Origin: Rhynchopus euleeides
Taxonomy: Eukaryota > Euglenozoa > Diplonemea > Diplonemida > Diplonemidae
DNA length: 64,000 nucleotides
Assembly (NCBI GenBank): GCA_963210315.1
Contig: OY723253.1
Span: forward strand, 868,001-932,000
Direction of reading: 5' to 3'
The translations under genes were made by a program, and so were the position numbers. Each line of letters opens with the position of its first letter. Position 1 is the first letter of the stretch. This document shows, piece by piece, positions 10,330-19,829 of the stretch. The notes beneath the pieces are model-generated. The model was not told the origin of the DNA. It saw nothing but the letters and a program-made list of their open reading frames with translations, and did no database searches.

Positions 10330-10939
10330 ATCTTTTCGACGGACGCGACGCCTCCCCAGCTTGCCTGTGTCTGTGTTGCCATAGCCATGTGACAGATATT
10401 CACATAACGAATGTACTGTCACACCGCAAGGGGCTTTGGACAACGTTAAACAACAGTACACTTGCAGGTTTGGGTCAAAAATTCCAATTTCCGCTGGTCA
10501 CGGGCCCCTTTCAAAACATTGACCACCTTTCGAGAATTTAGTTCTGCACCATGGATTCGAGGGACTGCGATGATTCGGAACCGAGGATGAAGACTACTGG
10601 GAAGGAACTGTGTGCTCTCTTGAAGCACTGGAATCGGCGAACTTGGACGGAACCTAAGCGCGACAGGTGAAGGGGCATCCCGAACAAAGGCATACAAAGT
10701 GGCTCTGGAGACATTGTTGCATCTGCGACACCCTGTCTTACATCCCGCCTGGGCTCTGATCTTCACCTATAGCAATGACTAAATCCCTATCATGGGTACA
10801 TGAAGCTTTTGTAGGTACATTTAAACTTGCGAACCTCTCAACGACCTGTTAATCGCCTTGTACCGAAATCTGACCCTGGGCTTCGGCCCTCACGGCATTC
10901 AGCGGGTGACCCGATGCCGGTGTGGATGGAGAAGTGCAC

Positions 10940-11015
10940 AGTTCTGAAACAGTGTGTCGACGAATCCGAGGAATCCAATCAGAGTAGTCCCGAGATGAAG
11001 TGGTGCAAGAACTCA
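10940..11015 (+). repeat. Direct dispersed repeat, partner at 22915-22998
   Basis: Both regions carry CAGTTCTGAAAC, AGTGTGTC, CGAAT and then GAGATGAAGTGGTGCAAGAA in the same order and orientation. This is again a fragment of a dispersed element, not a gene. Confidence 0.7.
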
Positions 11016-11024
11016 AAAACTGTT

Positions 11025-11094
11025 TGCCTTTGGTCAAGGCCCCCTTTCCAAAAATTTGACCCGCGCAGTGGTGGCCAGTCCTGAGAACCAACAG
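11025..11094 (+). repeat. Second block of the inverted dispersed repeat
   Basis: Matches 15804-15868 in reverse complement (GGTCAAGGCC, AAATTTGACCC, GAACCAAC). Together with 10119-10329 / 16283-16523 the blocks keep the same relative order and orientation, so the two regions are probably diverged copies of one larger element. Confidence 0.65.
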
Positions 11095-11195
11095 TAGCAT
11101 AAGCCTACGACTGGTCCAGGACGAGGCCGACCCTGTACATAGCCTGTGTATGACTACCCTGTCATACCAGGCTGCTGCTAGTTGGCCACAAGCCC

Positions 11196-11300
11196 CACTG
11201 GCAGAATTCTCAGAATTCTCAGAATTCTCCCAGAATTCTCAGAATTCCCCAGAATCTGACAGAATTCTGCAGAATTCTGTCAGAATTCTCAGGAGGATCC
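11196..11300. repeat. CAGAATTCT array
   Basis: About ten close copies of the palindromic core AGAATTCT. A related array at 12718-12836 bounds the other side of the complex repeat block between them, and the same core occurs at 8050-8480. Confidence 0.85.
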
Positions 11301-11939
11301 TTGAAATCGGTAGTGGACAGTAGCGGACAGGGCGGACATTTCCTTGTGGAAAAAGTGCCCGAAAAAAAAATTCGAAAAGGTCCCCCTTACAGAATTCGCC
11401 TTTTTTCAAAAAATCGGAAAATTTCGGACCGCAATTTGTACCCAAGAAAGTGCCGAATTTTCGGACTTGGTCCGATTTGAACGATTTCCGTGCCTCTTGC
11501 AACCCCCATGAGGGGGGGCTGCTGTTTCGGGTTCTTCCGGTGGTACATGCTGGGGTGTCAGGACAGGGAATCCTGCTCGCTGTACCCGGTGATCCCTGAC
11601 GCAGCCAGGAAGTGGAGAGCCTTGGAACCCTGGTTGAGGCCTGTAACACCCGGCCTTCCTGCCACTTCTGGCATTGTGGAGTGGAGGTGGATATGGAGAA
11701 GGTTCTCTCTCCGTCCGGTCGAGCACAACCGTCCTCTCCAGCCAGGGGCCATCTACTTTCCAAACAAGGACCAGGAACATGCTCAAACAAACTAATTGAT
11801 CAGAAAATCTGGCTAGCCGTGGAATCATTGAGCAAAATTTGGGGAGTGATTGGTGCCCCATTGCTGCATATGACATGTCCATTTTTGACGATTTTTGGGC
11901 AGAATTTGGTGCGTGGGACCTTTCGATTTTCATGAATTT

Positions 11940-12325
11940 TTCGGAATTTCGTGGGGACCGGTACCCCATTTGAGGGCCAAAAATCTCATTTCCGAGGCCT
12001 GGGAATGGTCGCAGTGGCCTCAGATGTCCAAAAACGTTCAATTGACCTCTCCTCGAAAAAAAAATCGAAAGGTCCCCCCTACTGGCACCCCGGATTAGGA
12101 CATGTCTCTGGGGGTGTCCGGGGGGCATTTTTGGCCCATTTTTGGCTGGGGAAAATGGGCCATTTTTCACGATTTTTTCGGTTTTTTGTCCGGACCGGCA
12201 CCGCATTTGAGGGGCCAAAATCTGATTTCCGAGGCCCGGGAATGGTCGCAGTGGCTTCATTTGGCCAAAAACGTTCAATTTACCCTTCTCCAAAAAAAAA
12301 ATTCGAAAGGGTCCCCTACAAATCG
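11940..12325. repeat. ~237-bp tandem duplication
   Basis: Two units (about 11940-12085 and 12177-12325) share GACCGG-ACC-CATTTGAGG, TTTCCGAGGCC, GGGAATGGTCGCAGTGGC, CCAAAAACGTTCAATT and AATTCGAAAGG-TCCCC at a 237-bp offset. The GGGGGACCTTTC... TTTTGGACAT layout read on the minus strand resembles the 243-bp units at 8236-8590, so both may be one family in opposite orientation. Confidence 0.85.
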
Positions 12326-12413
12326 CCGGTCTTAGGAGCAAAAAATTTGGGCACCCAGATTTCAAAAAATTTCAAACTATTTTCTGGACCAAAAATCAAA
12401 CTATTGAGGTCCT

Positions 12414-12663
12414 GGCCGGACATGTCCGGGGGGGGGTCAAAATTGGATTTCCCGAATTTCCGGGTCCGGACATGTCCGCCCGGACATCCGGACACCAGAA
12501 AATGTCCGCCCTGTCCGGGGCGGACATTTCTGGATGTCCGGATGTCCGGGCGGACATGTCCGGGCGGGAAATTCGGGAAATGTCCGGGGGGGGGGGGGGG
12601 GGGTCAAAATTGGACCCGGACATCCGGACACCCGGATTTCCGGGTCCGGGCATGTCCGCCCTG
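12414..12663. repeat. GGACATGTCC palindrome field
   Basis: Dense, irregular copies of the self-complementary GGACATGTCC and of CCGGACATCCGG-like units, broken by an 18-G run at 12586-12603. Two segments repeat GGGTCAAAATTGGA at 12435 and 12602. Non-coding. Confidence 0.85.
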
Positions 12664-12717
12664 TCCGCCCTGAAATCGCCTAAGGGGCCGGGGGAAATCC
12701 AGGAAATTCGGGAAATC

Positions 12718-12836
12718 CAGGAATATGAAGAATCCTCCTCAGAATCTGCAGAATTCTACAGAATTTCTCAGATTCTGCAGAATTTAAAAATCTGGAAATT
12801 CTGGGCATTTTTCTGTCAGAATTCTGCGAAACCATG
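12718..12836. repeat. AGAATTCT / AGAATCTGCAGAATT array
   Basis: Right-hand counterpart of 11196-11300, ending about 130 bp before the stop codon of the PDZ-PSP1 gene. Confidence 0.75.
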
Positions 12837-12967
12837 AAAATAGTGCAAAAAAATATTTTTTCCCCAAATTCCTATTTTCATTCCGTGAAATAGATACACG
12901 CCTGCTTTGCATCTTTCCATATTTTTTTTGAAAACGTCAGGCTGGCGCAGCATCTAGATATAGAGCA

Positions 12968-14714
12968 TCACAGGGCAGGGATAGAAGGCGACGACAAATC
13001 AATTGGATCGCCACGCTCCCCAGCAGGGGGCTGGCAGTTGTTCATCGCGACGCGCATGCCGAAGCTGGAGGAGCACGCCTGGGTGAGAGTGTTGAGCTGC
13101 GACTTCGACGCCCCCCCTGCAAAGTGGAAGGTGACCTTCTTGCGGTCGAACTGGATGTCGCAGCGGTGGATCTCCACCGGCGTGGCATGCCGGGTGACGA
13201 GCTGCCGGGCGTTCTGCAGATAGGTCTCCTCCTCGGCGACGGATGCCTTCCACACGTCCACCTCTTCGTTCGTCGCCTTGCGCTGCACCCTGTAGCGGTC
13301 GTCCTTCCGACCGCCCAGCCGCGCGCCTGCGACGAGACCCAGGTCCACACCTTCACGGCTCTCAACCAGAACATGCTCGCCCACGCTGACACGCTCATTG
13401 CTGGCGTACTCTGCACGGCGGCCGTGTTTGAAGAGGACGAAGAGGCGGACGAGAGCATCGCTCTGTGGCTGCTGGCGTGCTCCCGGCGCGAGCTTTGTAC
13501 CCTTCTGCCCCTTGGCGCCCTTCGCGCCCTTCACATTCATCTGGGCAATCCGCTGGGCCTGGTCGCCGCTGACCATGGGGGGCTGCGACACGGCCTCCTC
13601 CTTCGGCTTCATCTTCACCTCGAGGGTGAACTCCGTACGCCCTGTGCTGCGCAGCGTTGTGACGACATTGCGCAGGTCGTCCCCCGATCTGATGGGCTTG
13701 TGGTCGAGCAGGTGAATGGTGCCGCACACCACGCCCGCCTTGCCGCACGGGGTGTCAGCCGTCACGCCGCTGATGTTGACAGACCCGTCATCGATGACCT
13801 CGAAGGAAAGCCCCAGGGGCTGCTGCGGGTTGTCCATCTTGATCTCGAAGGACATGGGTGCCTCGGCCTTAATGTTGTGCGCCACACCAACCTTCTCAGC
13901 CAGCCAAGCCAAGCGGGACTCCAGGCCCTTCCGACGTGCCTGTAGGGGGGTGGTATATAATGCATGCAGGATACCAAGGCAAGCGTGCTTCAGAAATGCA
14001 TGGCACTGTAGCGAGTCATACCGGGGGGAGCACACAGCACCCGCCTGTGCCATCCACAAGCTTGCCCGTCGGATGGTCATAGTCGAGCGACTTGAGGTAC
14101 CCCAGCACCTGTGTGGCGGTTGTGGTGTGACAGCCTATCCCGACACCCCACCCAGGCACACGCCCTCAACCCCTGCCCGAGCATACCCGCTGGTTGACCG
14201 ACAGCTCGATGGTGTTCCCGACCTCTTGGAACCGCACGGTGTCACCGTCTGTGTCGGTGAACTCGACAAAGCCCTGTGTGTGTTGGTGTGGTGTGAATGC
14301 CGAAGCAGATGCCGAAGCACCTCCTGGGAAGCCACTGTGCACTGTATAGAGTGGCATTGCGATTGGCACTCGGCCCGAAGGGCAGTAGAGCCCACCCCTT
14401 CTTGAGCATACCTTGCCTGGCGCAGCGACCTGGGGCATCATCGGCCTCTGCATTGCCGGGCGCATCTGCCCGGCGTACTGCATGGGCATGTTGGGCTGCA
14501 TGGGGTTCATCCCAAACGAGTTGTTCAGCGGCATGCCTGGCTGCTGCTGCTGCTGCATCCCCTGCATCTGCATCATGGGCACAGGCATCCCTGGCGCCCC
14601 CTGCATGGGCACCCCCTGTGGGTAGCCCGGCGGCCACTGCTGGGGGTCGTGCCCGCCCTGCTGTGGCACCGGCGGAGGCGGCTGCTGCTGCTGCTGCTGC
14701 TGCTGAGTGTGCAT
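12968..14714 (-). CDS. PDZ-like and PSP1 C-terminal domain protein (4 exons)
   Basis: Exons 14412-14714, 14187-14273, 14022-14108 and 12968-13939 join in frame (303, 87, 87 and 972 nt) to give a 482-residue protein. Donors are GTATGC, GTATGC and GTATGA; all acceptors are CAG. The N-terminus is a Gln/Pro/Met-rich low-complexity segment starting MHTQQQQ. Next is a short module (VEFTDTDGDTVRF ... KLVDGTGGCC) spanning exons 2-3, then a PDZ-like domain (QPLGLSFEVIDDGSV ... TADTPCGKAGV) and a PSP1 C-terminal region (KATNEEVDVW, IQFDRKKVTFHFAGG). PSP1-domain proteins in yeast and bacteria relate to polymerase-suppressor and signal-complex functions, but the biochemical role is unknown. The fusion with a PDZ-like domain is unusual. 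Exon structure is inferred from frame, phase and domain continuity. Confidence 0.8.
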
Positions 14715-14992
14715 CTCGGAAACTTGCGACCTGTATTCGAGGGTGAAGATGATTGTTTCGCCAGGAGATCGGACACCCCTTGATGTGTAAACAAGTCGAG
14801 GGGCTGGGAAATAGACAGGCGGGTGTGTGGCCTAGGCTGTAGGGAAGCAAGGCGCACAGGCTTCCTTCACCCCAGGCAGTGCAGACCCGCGCTGCGTTGT
14901 GACCGTCATCATGTGCGGGATTTGCTGGGAAAATCCCGCAGTGGATATCGCCGTGCCTACTTACGTCTTGCCAGCTGGGGTGGGGATACATA

Positions 14993-15137
14993 CACGGTTT
15001 GCCCCCCGGCAGGATCCCGGGAAACCCCGGCCGGGCCCGGAAATTCCGGGCCCGGGACCGGGATTTTGAAATCCCGGCCGGGATCCCGGGGAAATCCCGG
15101 CCGGGTCCGGCCGGGGTCCGGCCGGGAATCCCGGGGG
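14993..15137 (+). repeat. GC-rich palindromic element (CCCGGG family), copy 1
   Basis: About 145 bp composed almost entirely of CCCGGG, CCGGGATCCCGG and CCGGCCGGG motifs. It starts with CACGGTTTGCCCCCCGG, the same terminal sequence found at the outer end of 19653-19821 in reverse complement. Confidence 0.8.
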
Positions 15138-15803
15138 TTCTCAGTCTCAGGTCGCTTGGACCGAGGTCATCTCAGACCTATGGCTTTCAGTCCCCAGTTT
15201 CAGATTCAGACCTGCTGATCCAGAACCGCACCCTCTCCTTCCACACCAATTGTATCCACTGCTCATGGGTCCGAGTGACGACGATAGCAATGACGATGGC
15301 TCCATAGCAAAGATGGCTACCACTGTCAAAGCTCATCTGGAACAGAAACTGTCCCAGATGGAAGTCTCCTGTATAAATACAGGGTTCGGGGTTACCACGA
15401 GTGTAACGCAGATACGTGCAGGTGTGAGGTGTGTCAAGAGAGTGTGCAGCTCACAGCAGTTCCGCATCCTCCTGGTTGCTGAACTCCACAGTCCTAGGAC
15501 GACGAAGAGGACGACGAGGGTCGACGTAGGCTTATCTTACGCTACGGCAGGGGTGGACTCAGCCACCCCGGGGGCAGGTTGAACAGGTTGTGTGGTTCCA
15601 CTGATCAACATGTAGGTCGGCCTGTCTGATAAGACTCAGCCACCCTGCGGGTCAAGTGATTACAAAAGGGTGCCTATTTGACCAAAAGGCAAAATTTCCT
15701 CCCGCCATGCTCCCGTACCACAGAGGCTGTTGTGTTTTGCCTCTGTGTATGCGTACGTTTTGCGATGACGGGGTGTGGAACCTGGCGTAGACCGAGCTAC
15801 AAC

Positions 15804-15868
15804 CAGGAACCAACGGCCCAACTCGGCGCCGTGGGTCAATTTTTGTGAAAAGGCCTTGACCAGAGGCA
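15804..15868 (-). repeat. Second block of the inverted dispersed repeat, partner copy
   Basis: Reverse-complement match to 11025-11094. It sits on the expected side of 16283-16523, but with ~415 bp between the blocks instead of ~695 bp. Confidence 0.65.
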
Positions 15869-16282
15869 TCCCCCTAACACTAAATTTGCTCTGTTTCACC
15901 TGAACCGACCAACCAGGCACCGTGAGGAGGCATCAGAGCCCCTCGTGGACAGCCGCAGCACCCTTCCTTTACTAACGTCAGGTTCACCACTAGCACGAAG
16001 CATCACTGTTTTACGTCAGGTATGGCAAATGCCCACCCAAGGAAGTCGAGGAGTTTGAGCCGTTGGAAGTTACCAGAGGGACAAGCAAGAGGGATCTGCA
16101 AGCAGTGATGTCTGTTGTACCCTTGGACCACATTAAACTCAAACTGAACCCTCAGTCGTCCTTGATCGCCCGACAAGGTTCCTTTCAGCTTTCTAACAGA
16201 TGGGTACTGCAACTGTCCAACTATCTACAGACTCACATCCCAGAAGGTGCAGTCCAGGTTCCACAGAGCAAATTAAATGTTA

Positions 16283-16523
16283 GCATTTCTGCACAACTAC
16301 CGGTACGCAAATCGCAGCGGCGGTGGAAGTGACTGACTCGAAAACGGCGAGGTATCAGTCTTGACGCTGGAAAATTCCGTTCGGAAATACCAAACACATC
16401 CACAGAAAGTGGAAGGAATGGGCGCCAAGATGATGCGAACGATTTTTGGGGGGGGGAGGGGGTGGACTGCTCTGTATCGTGATACCCGCGAGGGCAACCA
16501 AATGCAGAACAGGGAGGCACAGG
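16283..16523 (-). repeat. Dispersed repeat, copy 2 of the inverted pair
   Basis: Reverse-complement partner of 10119-10329, about 30 bp longer because of a G/C tract and other small indels. It lies just downstream of the hAT-like transposase gene. Confidence 0.85.
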
Positions 16524-16826
16524 CGCACACACGAAGGCAGCACACAAGTGGCAAGTGGCAGGGGCTGGGGTCTGGGGCTGGGGCGCCGCGCGATTCGCTT
16601 CTCCTGACTTTCTGATCCGGCAAACTACAAACACAAAAGCAGTACATGCACTGCAACAACAACCTCCGAAGGGAGCCACAATACCCTCGTGACTCCAAAG
16701 CAGCTGATGGCATCGGAGGGCAATCAGCATCATACGACGTCTCACAGCTGCAGAACAAGACGTCAGACACAGACAGCAAGGAATACGATATACACACACA
16801 CGGACGCACACACTGTGCCGGACAAA

Positions 16827-19409
16827 TCACTCCTCATCGTCACTCTCAGCGTCATTCACACGGAGTGACGGGAATGTCCGCCGGAAGCCACACTCCTTGC
16901 CGTACGCACCTCGCACATCTTGATTGATGGCCAAGAGCGAGAGCTTTGCGTGGGAGTCGCGGGACATAGCACTCCGGCACACGGGGATGGCTTGCATCAT
17001 GACAGAGAGTGCGCTGTCAGGTGCTGTGCAGGAAGGGGGCAAGGTGAGGAGAAACAACACACGCTCAGCAAGAGGCTTGAGCGTCTCGTTGGTAAGCTGG
17101 CGTTTCCAGAATACCCTCTCTGAGCCGACCTCGTGCTCCGACACTGCCGAAGTGTACGCCTGGTACATGGGCGCGGTGACGTCGAAGCCGATGTGCTTGC
17201 CGAGGTCTTCGCGTGGCAGCAGGTCATCCAGCATCTCCAGGGTCTCGTACCCCTCCGGAGTCAGCTGGCGCACAGAGAGGTAGAACCCCCGGCCCGTTTC
17301 CGAGGATTCGCGCCACCGGCTCTGCAGACCGTTGTAGAAGGTCTTGGACACGCGGGCTGCGAGTCCATCCCCCGTGCTCGCCCTCTGGAGGATGTCGATC
17401 AGCTCCTCCACCTCCGCGTAGATCGTCGCCGATCCAACCGTCCCGGGTGCCTGCGCGTTGCTGTACCGCGACAAAGCGGCTCTTACCGGCGCCGCGGCAC
17501 GGACGAACTCCGTCAGCATGTCCTGAAGCGCCTCAGAACCGACGGTCTTCAGCAGCACAGCAAGCTTCTCGAACGTGGGGGGAGTGTAGGCATTGCCAAT
17601 CCCGGTAGCCATGTACGAGTACAGCATGGCGACACGCTCTTCAAAGTGCTCCGCGCAGTCGAGCATGCTGACGAAGCGTGTGTCGTAGATCCGGGGTGCA
17701 CGTTTGATGGCCACCGCCTCCTGCAGAGTGCTCTTCATGTCGGCGTGTGCTGCAGACATCAAGCTGCAAAGCTCCCCAAACGTCTTTGCGTTGGCAATCG
17801 CATCCTTGTGCGCCTCGGTCACCGCGGCCTTGCAGAGGCCCTTCATCTTGTCCAGAAGTTTGTCCTGTTCCCGCGTTGTCGTCGATGCCGACTGCTTCCG
17901 CAGCTTCGCCAATAGGACACCCGCCGTGTGTGTCTGGGGGTCGCTCTGCACACTTCTTTGGTGGTCCCGCCACTTGTTCTGCTTTTTCGCGTCACCAAAC
18001 ACGTAGTTCGTGAGGTGGAAGAAGTCGAGCAGGGGGTCCTCGGCGGCCTTCATCATCCGACGAACATCGGAAAGGGTGTTGTTCAGCAGGTGAGCCAGGC
18101 AGGATACGTACGGGATGTGAGCCTCTCCTGCTAGGTCGCGCGACATCTTCACGTTCGACCCACCACGATCGCTGCGCACGACCCTCACCTGTTCAATCCC
18201 CACACCGACAGCAGCGAGAGATTCCTCCAGCGCGGTGCGCACCGTAAGACCTGTAAACGGGACATCCGAATACTGTAGCGGCAGCGCAACGGACGTTGTA
18301 GCGGTCTGTGCAATGAACAACACGACATTCTGACCCTGGATCGTCGAACCACAGTCGTGGACGATGCTCAGATCTTGTCCTGCGAGCATATCGGCAATCG
18401 TGTCGAGGTGGTTGTCGTAGACGGTCGCCCCGCTCCTCTGCCAGACCTTCTGCATGTTGACGTCTTCTGGGATGGTGAGCCCAGAGACGGCACGGAAGAC
18501 CTGCGTCGCGCCACGAAACGAGAGCCCTGCCATCGTGCACACCTCCAGCAGCGTTTCCCGGACGTTGGAGTTTGCTGGTGCGGGTCGGTTGCTCGAAGGT
18601 GTGGATCGGTCGGCTGCTGGTGTGGATCGGTCGGCTGCTGGTGTGGATGCGTCACGGTTTGGCGTTGAGGCGTCGACTGGGGTCGTTGCATTGCGACCGT
18701 GGCCCTTCGTACCCACGTGGCTCGTGAGGTCGTGCCTGTCGACGCCGGGTGCAAACGCCCACTTGCACGGAGCACACACGGGCACCTCCTGCTCGTCGCA
18801 GCATCTCGCCGTGGCCTTCGCGAACCTGTACCCGTCGGTCGTGGCCTCCGCTTTCGTCTTGACTGAAAGCCACTTGAACTCGGAGAAGCGGGTCGACAAA
18901 GACTGGGCAGGCTGCAGCTTCGGGGGGGTCAGGTCAGCTTGGCTGCTGAGGCTCTCGGCGAGGGCGGCCTTTGCCGGGCGGCGCAACTTCCCCGTCGGCG
19001 TGCGCAAGGCCACTGCGCTGGCGGCGAGCTCCTTCTTCTTCCGTCCGAGAGCAATCAGGCGGGCGATCTTCGGCATGAGGGGGGCTTTCTCATTCTCTGT
19101 GAGGACCCCTTCAGCGACGGCCAAATCGATCAGCGGCTGCCTCTTCCGCTTCACCTCCTTCAGCACCGCCTCAATGGCGTCGTCGATGTCGTCGTCGTCG
19201 TCGTCGTTGTCAGTGGTGGGGTCCGGTTCCGGGGCCGCTACCTCCGCCTTGCCTCGGCGAGGTTGCTTGCGGCTCTTGCCGCCGTCGCCATCGCTGTCGC
19301 CGTCATCCGCATCATCCCTCGCCCTCTTCCCTCCTTTCTGCCCTGGTGCTGCATCACCAACGAGCAGGAAGGAAAAAAAAATGAGGAGTAACAAAAGAGT
19401 ACGGTGCAT
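16827..19409 (-). CDS. hAT-like DDE transposase with N-terminal signal peptide
   Basis: Single 860-residue frame starting at the ATG at 19409; the frame is open upstream, but that part is compositionally unlike protein. Features in order: a strong signal-peptide-like N-terminus (MHRTLLLLLIFFSFLLVGDA); a basic Lys/Arg-rich nuclear-localisation-like stretch and an Asp run; a BED-type zinc finger near 200-225 (CAPCKWAF ... H...H); a short STPAADR tandem repeat; an RNase H-like core with SIVHDCGS, VRSDRGGSNV near 414 and CLAHLLNNTL near 436; and an hAT-type C-terminal dimerisation-like region (ERVLFLLTLPPSC ... LLAINQDVRG) near 770-825. The family cuts and pastes DNA in the nucleus, so a secretory signal is unexpected. 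Terminal inverted repeats were not identified; a domesticated copy is possible. Confidence 0.8.
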   Translation of the reverse strand: MHRTLLLLLIFFSFLLVGDAAPGQKGGKRARDDADDGDSDGDGGKSRKQPRRGKAEVAAPEPDPTTDNDDDDDDIDDAIEAVLKEVKRKRQPLIDLAVAEGVLTENEKAPLMPKIARLIALGRKKKELAASAVALRTPTGKLRRPAKAALAESLSSQADLTPPKLQPAQSLSTRFSEFKWLSVKTKAEATTDGYRFAKATARCCDEQEVPVCAPCKWAFAPGVDRHDLTSHVGTKGHGRNATTPVDASTPNRDASTPAADRSTPAADRSTPSSNRPAPANSNVRETLLEVCTMAGLSFRGATQVFRAVSGLTIPEDVNMQKVWQRSGATVYDNHLDTIADMLAGQDLSIVHDCGSTIQGQNVVLFIAQTATTSVALPLQYSDVPFTGLTVRTALEESLAAVGVGIEQVRVVRSDRGGSNVKMSRDLAGEAHIPYVSCLAHLLNNTLSDVRRMMKAAEDPLLDFFHLTNYVFGDAKKQNKWRDHQRSVQSDPQTHTAGVLLAKLRKQSASTTTREQDKLLDKMKGLCKAAVTEAHKDAIANAKTFGELCSLMSAAHADMKSTLQEAVAIKRAPRIYDTRFVSMLDCAEHFEERVAMLYSYMATGIGNAYTPPTFEKLAVLLKTVGSEALQDMLTEFVRAAAPVRAALSRYSNAQAPGTVGSATIYAEVEELIDILQRASTGDGLAARVSKTFYNGLQSRWRESSETGRGFYLSVRQLTPEGYETLEMLDDLLPREDLGKHIGFDVTAPMYQAYTSAVSEHEVGSERVFWKRQLTNETLKPLAERVLFLLTLPPSCTAPDSALSVMMQAIPVCRSAMSRDSHAKLSLLAINQDVRGAYGKECGFRRTFPSLRVNDAESDDEE

Positions 19410-19652
19410 GTTTGCTGTTGTGGAAGGTTTCTCTGCCGGGTGTGTGTATGCGGCGCAGTTACGTGGGGGGGGGGGGGGGGGGCGGGGCGGGGTTGTGGGG
19501 TCCAAGTCACGTGCGGTATATGTGAGGTGAAATAGTCGGGTCCAGCAAAAACTAATGACATCGGGTGGATCGCAAAGGGGAAGGGGGCAACGGCAGCGTG
19601 CAATGTGCAATGTGCAAAACTCTCAAGTCATCTTACCACCCACCTACACCTG

Positions 19653-19821
19653 ACCCCGGGGGGGTCCCGGGATGACCCCGGGATACCCCGGGGTCATCCC
19701 GGGATTTCCCGGCCGGGATCCCGGGATTCCCGGCCGGGAAATCCCGGGAATCCCGGGAATCCCGGAATTTCCCGGAACCCGGCCGGGCCCGCCCGGGATC
19801 CCGCCCGGGGGGCAAACCGTG
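19653..19821 (-). repeat. GC-rich palindromic element (CCCGGG family), copy 2
   Basis: About 169 bp, opposite orientation to 14993-15137, ending (minus-strand start) with the same CACGGTTTGCCCCCCGG. It begins 8 bases inside the putative second intron of the PH-like gene, immediately after the GTATGTAA donor. Confidence 0.8.
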
Positions 19822-19829
19822 TTACATAC

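Larger units (their letters stand above)
8591..11195. other. Non-coding stretch containing dispersed repeats
   Basis: No frame in these 2.6 kb shows a recognisable domain or plausible splice-linked exons. It contains three dispersed-repeat segments described separately (9414-9521, 10119-10329, 10940-11094), which suggests fragments of old mobile elements. Confidence 0.6.
14715..16826. other. Intergenic stretch between the PDZ-PSP1 and hAT-like genes
   Basis: No convincing gene. It contains the CCCGGG element at 14993-15137 and parts of the inverted dispersed repeat (15804-15868, 16283-16523). The rest, including 15150-15790, shows no domain-bearing frame. Confidence 0.5.

Noticed and set aside
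19410..19610. Extending the hAT-like protein to the upstream in-frame start
   Set aside because: The upstream ~67 codons include a poly-Pro run from an 18-G tract and no protein-like sequence, while the ATG at 19409 starts a coherent signal peptide.
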